Positions 1-6,401 of a stretch of 14,584 nucleotides of DNA are shown piece after piece (within the stretch, counting starts at the first letter, position 1; each line of letters starts with the position of its first letter). Where the stretch lies: the NCBI GenBank assembly GCA_044339595.1, contig JBIIVF010000058.1, positions 1-14,584 on the forward strand. The letters are read 5' to 3'. The translations under genes and the position numbers were made by a program. The stretch is from CAZTGZ01 sp044339595 (GTDB lineage: Bacteria; Bacteroidota; Bacteroidia; NS11-12g; UBA9320). The notes below the pieces were generated by a model, which saw nothing but the letters and a program-made list of their open reading frames with translations, had not been told where the DNA came from and made no database searches.

Positions 1-1242
1 ATTTTCTAAAAATCGCTTGTAAGATTCTTGCACATACTGCGGCAAATTACAGAAAAAGGCAAACGCCACTTTCTTGCTCTTGAGCTGCGTAACATACTTA
101 ATGCGGATATATTTTCCTTTTTTAGAAGGGGGTGGCGTCTCTTCAATCAATGGCAATAAATCTTCGTTCAAGGTATGCGTAGGAATGCGTTTACTCATGT
201 TTTTAAACACCGCCATGGCTGTTTCAGCAGCCTTGAAAATCCTTTGTTTGGTCAACGCAGATATAAAGAGGATCGGCACATCCACAAATGGGGCAATTTT
301 ATCCCTGATTCTCTCTTCGTAAGCCTTGCTGGTTTTATGGTCTTTTTCTACCAAATCCCATTTATTCACCAAAATCACAATCCCTTTGCCGTTTTTGTCG
401 GCCAGTCGGAACAAGTTTACATCCTGGGCTTCTAAACCTTCTTCGGCATCAATCACAATGATGGCCACATTGCATTCTTCAATGGCTCTTACCGAACGCA
501 TTACACTGTAGAATTCGATGTTCTCGTGCACCTTGCCTTTTTTGCGTATTCCGGCAGTATCGAGCAGCAAAAACTCCATGCCGAATCCCTTGTAATGAGT
601 ATGGATGGTATCACGGGTGGTTCCCGGAATATTCGTAACGATGTTGCGTTCTTCACCAAGGAGTGCGTTGCAGATGGATGATTTTCCGACATTCGGGCGT
701 CCAATCAAAGCAAACTTTGGCAAATCCACTTCCTCGAGTTCCGTTTGTTCCGGAAGCAATTCTTTCATGCGGTCGAGCAATTCACCGGTGCCGCTCCCTG
801 AGAGAGACGAGATGGCAAATACCTCTTCAAATCCGAGGGAATAAAACAAAGCCGCCTGATGAGCGCGGTCGTAATTGTCGGCCTTATTAACGGCAACAAG
901 TACAGGTTTTTTGCTTTTTCGCAACACCTGGGCGAAGCTTTGATCGAGGTCGGTCACTTCTGTAGTTACATCTACCATGAAGATCAGCACATCGGCTTCC
1001 TCAATGGCGATTCCAACCTGTAAGCGGATATTCTTTTCGAATAAATCATCCCCTGAAGACACATATCCTCCGGTATCAATCACGGTAAATTCATGGTCTA
1101 ACCATTCTCCTTTGGCATAATGGCGATCCCGCGTTACTCCACTAGAGTCATCTACAATGGCAGAGCGGTTTCCTACGAGCCGGTTAAAAAGGGTTGATTT
1201 CCCCACATTGGGGCGCCCGACGATGGCAACTATTCCTGACAT
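1..1242 (-). CDS. der: Ribosome-biogenesis GTPase Der (EngA), 3' end outside the window
   Basis: Der is a double GTPase that acts in the cytoplasm on the maturing 50S ribosomal subunit. I translated this gene by hand from the ATG at 1242; 414 codons are open to the window edge. The first G domain has GRPNVGKST (about residues 9-17), DTGG and NKAD. The second has GRPNVGKSS (about 181-189, Lys187), DTAG and NKWD. The remaining part, from about residue 350, fits the KH-like C-terminal domain and ends in the window at YKRFLEN. Der proteins are usually about 435-440 residues, so only about 20-25 residues are missing, cut by the window edge rather than by mutation. The gene lies 24 bases downstream of era on the same strand, so the two are probably one transcript serving ribosome assembly. 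No separate promoter is apparent in the short gap. Confidence 0.97.
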   Translation of the reverse strand, partial: MSGIVAIVGRPNVGKSTLFNRLVGNRSAIVDDSSGVTRDRHYAKGEWLDHEFTVIDTGGYVSSGDDLFEKNIRLQVGIAIEEADVLIFMVDVTTEVTDLDQSFAQVLRKSKKPVLVAVNKADNYDRAHQAALFYSLGFEEVFAISSLSGSGTGELLDRMKELLPEQTELEEVDLPKFALIGRPNVGKSSICNALLGEERNIVTNIPGTTRDTIHTHYKGFGMEFLLLDTAGIRKKGKVHENIEFYSVMRSVRAIEECNVAIIVIDAEEGLEAQDVNLFRLADKNGKGIVILVNKWDLVEKDHKTSKAYEERIRDKIAPFVDVPILFISALTKQRIFKAAETAMAVFKNMSKRIPTHTLNEDLLPLIEETPPPSKKGKYIRIKYVTQLKSKKVAFAFFCNLPQYVQESYKRFLEN

Positions 1243-1266
1243 ATTACTTGTGTTTTTTTGGTGAGA

Positions 1267-2151
1267 CTATGATTTATATCCAAAATAAGTGAGCATGCGA
1301 TCATCGCTTCTCCAGTTATCTCTTACTTTGATGGTGAGACCCAGAAAAATTTTCTTATCGAGGTACTCTTCTATTTCTGTTCTTGACGCTTCTCCCAGTT
1401 TTTTGAGAGCGGATCCCCCTTTGCCGATGAGAATTCCTTTCTGTGACTCCCGTTCAACGTATATGGTGGCGCGGATGCGATCTATTTTGTCACTTTCCTG
1501 GTAATCGTCCACCACCACTTCCACAGAATAGGGGATTTCTTTACTGAATTGTATCAAAATATGCTTTCGAATAAATTCAGAAACGAAAAACCGGTCATTG
1601 CGGTCACTGAGCTGATCTTCAGGATAATAAGGCGGATGTTCGGGCAGATGATTTTCTATGAATTTTTTTATTAAATGCAGATTTAATCCATGCAAAGCGG
1701 ATAAGGGAATAACGGCATTAAAATCATACACAGATTTGGCATGATTTACCAACTCAATTAAAGCTTCTTCTTCGATGGTTTCTGCTTTGTTAATCACCAG
1801 GGCCACCGGAATATTGAGCGGATTCAGTTTTTCCAAAACGGCGTCGTCCGGTCCCTTTTCGTGGGCTTCAATCATGTACAGAATAATGTCTGCATCATCA
1901 AAACTGTCGTGCACTGCCTGCATCATTGATTGATGTAAAGCATGAGCCGGATCAATCATGCCTGGCGTATCGCTGAATACAGCCTGCATTTTTTCATCCG
2001 TATAGATACCCATAATGCGGTGACGGGTGGTTTGTGCTTTGGGTGTGGCTATGACAAGATTTTGACCCAACAACGCATTGAGCATAGTCGATTTACCTAC
2101 ATTAGGTTTTCCGATAATGGAAACAAATCCGCTTTTAAAGCCCGCATTCAT
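1267..2151 (-). CDS. era: GTPase Era, 16S rRNA-binding ribosome assembly factor
   Basis: Era binds the 3' end of 16S rRNA and couples GTP hydrolysis to 30S subunit maturation. The product of 294 residues is the normal family length. The G1 motif GKPNVGKST lies near the N terminus, DTPG is the G3 motif, and a KH domain with GKGG sits in the last quarter. The reading frame continues upstream to a GTG at 2184, but the ATG at 2151 gives the usual Era N terminus (Met-Asn-Ala-Gly-Phe). A -7 promoter element also overlaps the extra region, so 2151 is the better start. The G4 motif reads N121-K-A-E124 rather than NKxD, which is unusual because the Asp normally contacts the guanine base. Both G4 motifs of the neighbouring Der are canonical. 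Era is the first gene of an era-der operon. Confidence 0.96.
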   Translation of the reverse strand: MNAGFKSGFVSIIGKPNVGKSTMLNALLGQNLVIATPKAQTTRHRIMGIYTDEKMQAVFSDTPGMIDPAHALHQSMMQAVHDSFDDADIILYMIEAHEKGPDDAVLEKLNPLNIPVALVINKAETIEEEALIELVNHAKSVYDFNAVIPLSALHGLNLHLIKKFIENHLPEHPPYYPEDQLSDRNDRFFVSEFIRKHILIQFSKEIPYSVEVVVDDYQESDKIDRIRATIYVERESQKGILIGKGGSALKKLGEASRTEIEEYLDKKIFLGLTIKVRDNWRSDDRMLTYFGYKS

Positions 2152-2155
2152 GCTG

Positions 2156-2163
2156 CAAATATC
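2156..2163 (-). promoter_or_regulatory. Candidate -7 element of the era promoter
   Basis: On the minus strand this reads GATATTTG, matching TAnnTTTG of Bacteroidota promoters except for the first base. It is followed by only four bases (CAGC) before the era ATG, so the transcript would be leaderless or nearly so. The nearest TTG upstream (2178-2180) is 14 bases away, closer than the usual 19-21, so the -33 element is uncertain. The same TTTGCAGCATG string occurs at the methyltransferase start at 5211. Confidence 0.5.
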
Positions 2164-2240
2164 GGTAATCGCGGGCACAATCACGCTTATGACTGCAAAC
2201 CCTCTGCGTTTTTAACTGTTGTAAGCGTATACAAGTATTT

Positions 2241-2921
2241 ATGAAAAAACAGTATTTGATCGTTGGGGCAAGCAGTGCCATTGCCAAAGCCACCATGCAA
2301 GCGATGGTTTCTGAGGCGAATTTCATTGGCCTTTCAAGAAATCCGGAAGGCGCGGATATGTTTCATTGGGACATGCATTCAGAGGATTCTGTGCTGCCCG
2401 AAATTGATGCGCCATTGAATGGATTGCTCTATTGTCCGGGAACCATCATGCTAAAACCGTTTGCTCAAATTCAATTGGCAGATTTTAAAAAGGATTGGGA
2501 TATTCACGTAGGTGGTTTGATCAGAGTATTGCAGAAATATCACCCTCAACTTAAAGCGGCCGGAGATGCATCCGTGGTGGCCATCAGCACGGTCGCCGTA
2601 CAAAACGGCATGCCTTTTCATGCCTCCGTGGCAGCAGCCAAAGGTGCCTTGGAAGGTTTGTTACGAAGTCTTGCAGCGGAATGGGCTCCCGCGATTCGCG
2701 TGAATGGCATCGCCCCCTCTCTTACCGAAACACCCATGGCGGTTCGTTTGCTTCGCAATGAGGTGCAAAGGGAGGCCGCGGCTCAAAGACATCCATTGAA
2801 GCGCATAGGAACACCAGAAGATATAGCTTCTGCGGCTGCGTTTTTGCTGAGTGACCAATCTTCCTGGATTACAGGACAGATATTGCACGTAGATGGAGGA
2901 ATGTCTAAAGTTAGAAATTAG
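2241..2921 (+). CDS. SDR-family oxidoreductase lacking the catalytic tyrosine
   Basis: The 226-residue product has the classical short-chain dehydrogenase fold signature. It has a beta-strand followed by GASSAIAKA (about residues 9-17) as a variant of the TGxxxGxG cofactor loop, a CPG in place of NNAG (near 70), and Ser116/Thr117 at the catalytic Ser position. The C-terminal part has the usual VNGIAP and the ITGQxLHVDGG ending. The YxxxK motif is broken: Lys134 is present but the Tyr position is Val130 (codon GTG at 2628-2630). The cofactor loop also lacks its last two glycines. I recall SDR relatives in Bacteroidota and other bacteria with the same HAS-x-AAAKGA stretch, so this may be a natural subfamily rather than decay. 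The gene is divergent from era with 89 bases between the start codons. The substrate is unknown. Confidence 0.9.
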   Translation: MKKQYLIVGASSAIAKATMQAMVSEANFIGLSRNPEGADMFHWDMHSEDSVLPEIDAPLNGLLYCPGTIMLKPFAQIQLADFKKDWDIHVGGLIRVLQKYHPQLKAAGDASVVAISTVAVQNGMPFHASVAAAKGALEGLLRSLAAEWAPAIRVNGIAPSLTETPMAVRLLRNEVQREAAAQRHPLKRIGTPEDIASAAAFLLSDQSSWITGQILHVDGGMSKVRN

Positions 2922-2979
2922 AAGGTAGAAGTGGGTTAAGGAGGACAGGAAGGTATGGATATTTGTAAAAAAAGTTTCA

Positions 2980-2987
2980 TACCTTGG
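2980..2987 (+). promoter_or_regulatory. Weak -7 element before the exported protein gene
   Basis: TACCTTGG differs from TAnnTTTG at one base. It overlaps the in-frame ATG at 2984 and lies 20 bases before the ATG at 3008, so it argues for 3008 as the start. A TTTG at 2962-2965 is only 14 bases upstream, shorter than the usual spacing, so this call is tentative. Confidence 0.3.
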
Positions 2988-3007
2988 CTGCTTGTAATGA
3001 ACCCCGT

Positions 3008-3634
3008 ATGAAGAAACCTACACTCTTTCGATTGTTTTTTACGGTATTCAGTATATGGCTGATGTCCGCACCGAACTTACATGCACAGGGAACTTTGCGA
3101 CCTGATGCCATCACTTTTAGAACCGGCAACATTGCCTCCTCTTTTCCCATCACCGGAATAACCGCTTTATTTGGAGCACCTTACCGGCCGTATTTCGAAG
3201 TGTCTGCAAGCAAAGGTTTCGGAAAAAAGGAAAAACAGGTTTGGGAACACGAATTAAACCTTGGGTATTTCTATCACCGCTTTATGCAACATGGAATTCC
3301 ATTGCACTATAATGTGGTACGTCGTTTTGAAATCGGCAAAAAGGAAATGTTCAGAGCAAAACTGGGAACCGGTTATATGCACAGCATGTCTGCCGTGGAT
3401 CGTTTTAAATTGAATGATGACGGTGAATATGAGCGCATAAGATCATTGGGCAAACCGCAGATCATGTTCGACCTAGGTTTGGAGTGCAGTTATCGTTTTA
3501 GTGAAAAATTAACGGGAAGTCTGCAATACAAAACATTCATTCAGGCCCCGTTCATCAAGAGTTATGTGCCTATGTTGCCTTATAACAGTTTGCAGTTAGG
3601 TATGTCTTACAACTTAAAAAATGCAACCCGATGA
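3008..3634 (+). CDS. Exported beta-barrel-like protein of unknown function
   Basis: I do not recognise a named family. The 208-residue product starts with Met-Lys-Lys and a hydrophobic stretch ending in a plausible signal peptidase I site (LHAQ, about residue 27). The mature part has alternating polar and hydrophobic residues with many Tyr and Phe and repeated strand-like segments such as HELNLGYFYHRF and LQLGMSYNL at the C terminus. This suggests a small outer-membrane barrel. An in-frame ATG 24 bases upstream (2984) would add eight charged residues in front of the signal peptide and lies inside a possible promoter element, so 3008 is preferred. Its stop overlaps the start of the serine hydrolase gene by 4 bases (ATGA), so the two proteins are probably made together in the cell envelope. 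The barrel assignment is inference. Confidence 0.8.
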   Translation: MKKPTLFRLFFTVFSIWLMSAPNLHAQGTLRPDAITFRTGNIASSFPITGITALFGAPYRPYFEVSASKGFGKKEKQVWEHELNLGYFYHRFMQHGIPLHYNVVRRFEIGKKEMFRAKLGTGYMHSMSAVDRFKLNDDGEYERIRSLGKPQIMFDLGLECSYRFSEKLTGSLQYKTFIQAPFIKSYVPMLPYNSLQLGMSYNLKNATR

Positions 3635-4803
3635 GAAAGTGTATTTATTTGATCTTCGCGATTTTATTCGGGCTCTCATCCTGCAAAAAGGCAGATATTG
3701 GCGAAACCTCTTCTTGCACCTATAACAATGCTGCCGACACAAGCAGCCGACATCCCAAAGCCGCGAAATGGCAGGCGATCATGGATAAATATATCCAACA
3801 GGGATTGCCCGGAATGAGCGTGCTGATTGAAGACGAAAATGGTGAATGGATCAGTTCAGGGGGCTATGCCGACATAGAAAAAGAAGTGAAGTTTCTGCCC
3901 TGTACACCCAGTAAGGCGGCCAGTATTACAAAACTGATGGTGGCCTCGTTAATTTACAAGCTTCAGGAACAGGGAAAATTGAATATCGACGATCCGTTGA
4001 GCAAGTACATCTCTAAAGATATTTTAGACAAAATTCCCAATGCTTCTAGGTCAACCATTCGCAATGTAATGCAGCACACTTCCGGAATCTATGATATTAC
4101 AACCGATTCTGATTTTTATTTGGCCGTACTCAATAACCCAAACAAAAGCTGGCAACCTGAAGAGGTATTGAAATATGCGTATGGTAAAGACCCCTATAAC
4201 GAAGTGGGAGACACCAGTTATTACAGCAATACCAACACTGTTTTCGTGATTATGTGTGCCGAAAAGGTGTTGGGCTATTCGCATGTAAAAGCCCTTCGTG
4301 AGATGATTTGGAATCCATTGGGAATGCACGACACCTATATTCAGAGCAGAGATGTCCTCCCAAAAGAAGTGGCTCAGGGGTATTATGATCTATACAACAA
4401 TGGCACCCTCGTGAATGTATCGAATATCATTACCGGAAGCGGGAATGGTTACGGAGGGTTGTTTACCACCATATTCGATTTGAAAAAATTCATCAAAGCC
4501 TTGTATTACGACAAAACCCTGATCAATGCCGAGAGTCTTGCCATGTTGGGCGATTTTATGAACGAAGATGAAAACAACCGTTTAAGTCCCGGCGCCATGC
4601 TCAAATTCAGAAGTTTCACCGAACATGAAGGCTTGGGTCACAGCGGCAGAGATCTGGGATACAGCGCCGATTTGTTCATGTTTCCGACGCGAAACAACCG
4701 TTTATTGATCTTTTTAGTAAACTATGGAACCAATGCCGCTTCTGACCTGAGAGAAGTTTTCAGGGCATTTGAGAAGGAATTGGTGTTGGATATTGTGGAG
4801 TAG
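3631..4803 (+). CDS. Serine beta-lactamase-like hydrolase, lipoprotein
   Basis: The 390-residue product belongs to the class C beta-lactamase / D-alanyl-D-alanine carboxypeptidase superfamily. Its three active-site motifs are intact: Ser98-Ile-Thr-Lys101 (SxxK), Tyr198-Ser-Asn200 (YxN) and His337-Ser-Gly339 (HxG in place of KTG). The N terminus is a lipoprotein signal with the lipobox LSSC at about residues 15-18, so the enzyme should be anchored in an envelope membrane. Proteins of this family may be peptidases, esterases or lactamases; the HxG triad is common in the esterase and DD-peptidase-like branches, so antibiotic resistance should not be assumed. It is translationally coupled to the preceding exported protein. 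The next terminator downstream is the two-way hairpin at 5024-5051, about 220 bases after the stop. Confidence 0.93.
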   Translation: MRKCIYLIFAILFGLSSCKKADIGETSSCTYNNAADTSSRHPKAAKWQAIMDKYIQQGLPGMSVLIEDENGEWISSGGYADIEKEVKFLPCTPSKAASITKLMVASLIYKLQEQGKLNIDDPLSKYISKDILDKIPNASRSTIRNVMQHTSGIYDITTDSDFYLAVLNNPNKSWQPEEVLKYAYGKDPYNEVGDTSYYSNTNTVFVIMCAEKVLGYSHVKALREMIWNPLGMHDTYIQSRDVLPKEVAQGYYDLYNNGTLVNVSNIITGSGNGYGGLFTTIFDLKKFIKALYYDKTLINAESLAMLGDFMNEDENNRLSPGAMLKFRSFTEHEGLGHSGRDLGYSADLFMFPTRNNRLLIFLVNYGTNAASDLREVFRAFEKELVLDIVE

Positions 4804-4823
4804 GGGGGATATTCTGAGATATA

Positions 4824-4858
4824 AATCTTGGTAATCCTTGAATCAAGTAAATCCTGGT
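4824..4858. repeat. Short imperfect tandem units of about 9 bases
   Basis: Successive units read AATCTTGGT, AATCCTTGA, ATCAAGTA and AATCCTGGT, followed by TCAGACAA. Similar AATCCTGGTTCAGACAA-type strings are, as I recall, scattered between genes in many Bacteroidota genomes, so this may be a dispersed intergenic repeat. Only one copy lies in this window. Confidence 0.4.
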
Positions 4859-4898
4859 TCAGACAATTTCTCGAACAGGACCTCCCGATTCATAGCCC

Positions 4899-4990
4899 AT
4901 TGAGTTCCCTTGAAACGCGCTTGTTACTATACAAATTCTATCAAAACGCCATTTTCGAAACCAACCAACACTCATTAAAGGGAACGCAAT
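4899..4990. repeat. 16-base inverted repeat with a 60-base spacer
   Basis: The left arm (4899-4914, ATTGAGTTCCCTTGAA) and the reverse complement of the right arm (4975-4990) match at 14 of 16 positions. No T-run follows either arm, so it is not an intrinsic terminator. It could be the ends of a small decayed element or a structured 3' untranslated region of the serine hydrolase transcript. Confidence 0.5.
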
Positions 4991-5001
4991 GGCTTATTTC
5001 A

Positions 5002-5056
5002 TTCGGGATCCTGTTCCCACAACAAAAAAGGCCGCCAAGGCGACCTTTTTTCTTAG

Positions 5057-5076
<20 letters not shown>
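5002..5076. repeat. 75-base quasi-palindrome copying the tRNA 3' end across the terminator
   Basis: The left arm (5002-5036, plus strand) aligns to the minus strand of 5039-5076. That segment covers the tRNA from its T-loop to its 3' end, then the first half of the terminator stem. The shared blocks in order are TTCG, TCCTGTTCCC, CAAC, AAAAAAGG and CGCC. The differences are three single substitutions, one extra A on the left and a TAAG found only on the tRNA side. The centre is two bases (AA). This is much longer than a normal terminator hairpin. Confidence 0.85.
5024..5051. terminator. Two-way intrinsic terminator
   Basis: The stem pairs AAAAAAGGCCGC-type sequence with its complement, with one G-T wobble and a small loop. 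Six A and six T flank the GC-rich part, so each strand has a T-run after the stem. It would stop the leftward tRNA transcript 5 bases after the tRNA and the rightward serine hydrolase transcript. Confidence 0.85.
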
Positions 5077-5128
<52 letters not shown>

Positions 5129-5138
5129 ATTTCGGGTG

Positions 5139-5170
5139 CAAATATAGGTAATTGGTTTACATTGAACAAA
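5139..5170 (-). promoter_or_regulatory. tRNA-fMet promoter, Bacteroidota primary sigma type
   Basis: Reading the minus strand, TTTG (5170-5167) is followed after exactly 20 bases by TATATTTG (5146-5139), a perfect match to the Bacteroidota -33/-7 consensus. Transcription would start at about 5134, giving a leader of about 6 bases before the tRNA. Confidence 0.85.
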
Positions 5171-5174
5171 TGAA

Positions 5175-5206
5175 TCTGTATTTATCATCCATTTCGGTCA
5201 TCTTTG
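5175..5206 (+). promoter_or_regulatory. Candidate promoter of the rRNA methyltransferase gene
   Basis: TCTG (5175-5178), 20 bases, then CATCTTTG (5199-5206): each element misses the consensus by one base at correct spacing. Four bases (CAGC) separate it from the ATG at 5211, so the mRNA is probably leaderless. It shares the space 5129-5210 with the divergent tRNA promoter. Confidence 0.55.
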
Positions 5207-5210
5207 CAGC

Positions 5211-6401
5211 ATGATTACATCCAAAGTTGTCACTTTAAAAGCGGGCAAGGAAAGACCCCTGCAGCGCTTTCATCCATGGGTATTTTCCGGTGCTTTACTG
5301 TCGGCATCTCCCGATCTGGAAGATGGAGATTTGGCCTTGGTGCAGAGTCATCGCGGTGAGCCTCTGGCCTACGGACATTATTTCAAGGGCAACATAGCCC
5401 TGCGCATATTATCCTTTGATCCAAGCATTGCCATAGACGCGCACTTTTGGGAACAAAAAATCCAAAAAGCACTCAACAAACGCATCGCCTGCGGGTATTG
5501 CACCCTCGAGACCTTCCATGAAAATGCATTCAGGCTCATTCATGGTGAAGGCGACGGACTGCCGGGTTTAATCATCGATAATTACAATGGCAATCTGGTC
5601 ATTCAGGTACATACGGATGGCATGCAAAAGAATTTTGGGGATGTGGTGGAGGCACTCAAAACGGTATTGGGGTCTTCGCTGAAATCAGTGTTTTCTAAAT
5701 CTGAATCAACCCACAAAGGTTCAGATATTGCCAATCATCAGGTGTATGGCACACCCGCCGCTGGGACCATCATTTCTGAAAATATGGTGAAATTTGAAGT
5801 AAACTGGCAAGAAGGACAAAAAACAGGCTTCTTTCTCGATCAACGCGATAACCGTTTTTTGTTGCAGTCTTTGGCCCGGGACAAAAGTGTGCTGAATACG
5901 TTTTGTTATACGGGAGGGTTTTCAATGCATGCCCTCGCAGGTGGAGCCCAGAAGGTCACGTCGGTCGATATATCCGCCAAAGCCATCGAGTTAACGGAAT
6001 CCAATCTTAAGCTCAACGATTTCGATCCTAATAAACATCAGGCCATCTGTGCGGATGTGATGCAATGGATGAAAACCTGCGAAGAAACATACGACGTGGT
6101 CATCCTCGACCCGCCTGCGTTTGCCAAGAACATCAAATCTCGACACAGTGCCGTTCAAGCGTATAAACGATTGAATTTATGGGGATTAAATGCAGTGAAA
6201 TCCGGTGGATTGTTGTTTACATTCAGCTGTTCTCAAGTGGTAGACAATGCGCTCTTTGAACATACGGTGATTGCTGCGGCGATTGAATCCGGAAAGGAAG
6301 TGAGCATTCTTCGCAGACTGGGGCAATCTACCGATCACCCGGTGAGCGCTTTTCATCCCGAGGGAAGCTACTTAAAAGGCTTATTGTTGTATATAGCCTA
6401 G
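5211..6401 (+). CDS. rlmI: RlmI-like 23S rRNA (cytosine-C5) methyltransferase
   Basis: The 396-residue product matches the PUA-plus-SAM-methyltransferase family of RlmI, which methylates cytosine 1962 of 23S rRNA in E. coli. The N-terminal part (about 1-75) has PUA features such as HPWVFSGA. The Rossmann domain begins at N229-TFCYTGGFS, followed by VDIS. DPPAF is at 300-304 and the conserved Cys340 in FSCS fits the catalytic nucleophile. The C terminus ends HPEGSYLKGLLLYIA, typical of the family. The exact target base is assigned by family likeness only. The gene is expressed alone from a promoter abutting its start. Its TAG stop (6399-6401) overlaps the TAG stop of the convergent tolC-like gene on the palindrome CTAG, leaving no room for a terminator between them. 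Confidence 0.92.
   Translation: MITSKVVTLKAGKERPLQRFHPWVFSGALLSASPDLEDGDLALVQSHRGEPLAYGHYFKGNIALRILSFDPSIAIDAHFWEQKIQKALNKRIACGYCTLETFHENAFRLIHGEGDGLPGLIIDNYNGNLVIQVHTDGMQKNFGDVVEALKTVLGSSLKSVFSKSESTHKGSDIANHQVYGTPAAGTIISENMVKFEVNWQEGQKTGFFLDQRDNRFLLQSLARDKSVLNTFCYTGGFSMHALAGGAQKVTSVDISAKAIELTESNLKLNDFDPNKHQAICADVMQWMKTCEETYDVVILDPPAFAKNIKSRHSAVQAYKRLNLWGLNAVKSGGLLFTFSCSQVVDNALFEHTVIAAAIESGKEVSILRRLGQSTDHPVSAFHPEGSYLKGLLLYIA

Larger units (their letters stand above)
4804..5056. other. Gene-free stretch with nested repeats
   Basis: Open frames here on both strands are not convincing genes, because they run antisense or out of frame through the tRNA. The stretch holds three kinds of repetition, listed separately: a run of short AATC-type units, a 16-base inverted repeat, and a long inverted repeat sharing the 3' end of the tRNA and its terminator. 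GAACAGGAC at 4873-4881 also occurs in the antisense strand of the tRNA (5063-5071). The region may contain decayed tRNA or repeat-element sequence; I see no protein gene. Confidence 0.6.

Noticed and set aside
1..1242. Der as a broken gene
   Set aside because: The frame is open to the first base and the sequence fits the family up to the edge; the missing end is due to the window cut.
1942..2244. Rightward open frame of 100 codons over the start of era
   Set aside because: It is antisense to the conserved G1 and G3 motifs of Era and has no recognisable protein features.
3631..4803. Antibiotic-resistance beta-lactamase
   Set aside because: The SxxK, YxN and HxG motifs fit a broad superfamily of peptidases and esterases; nothing points to resistance in particular.
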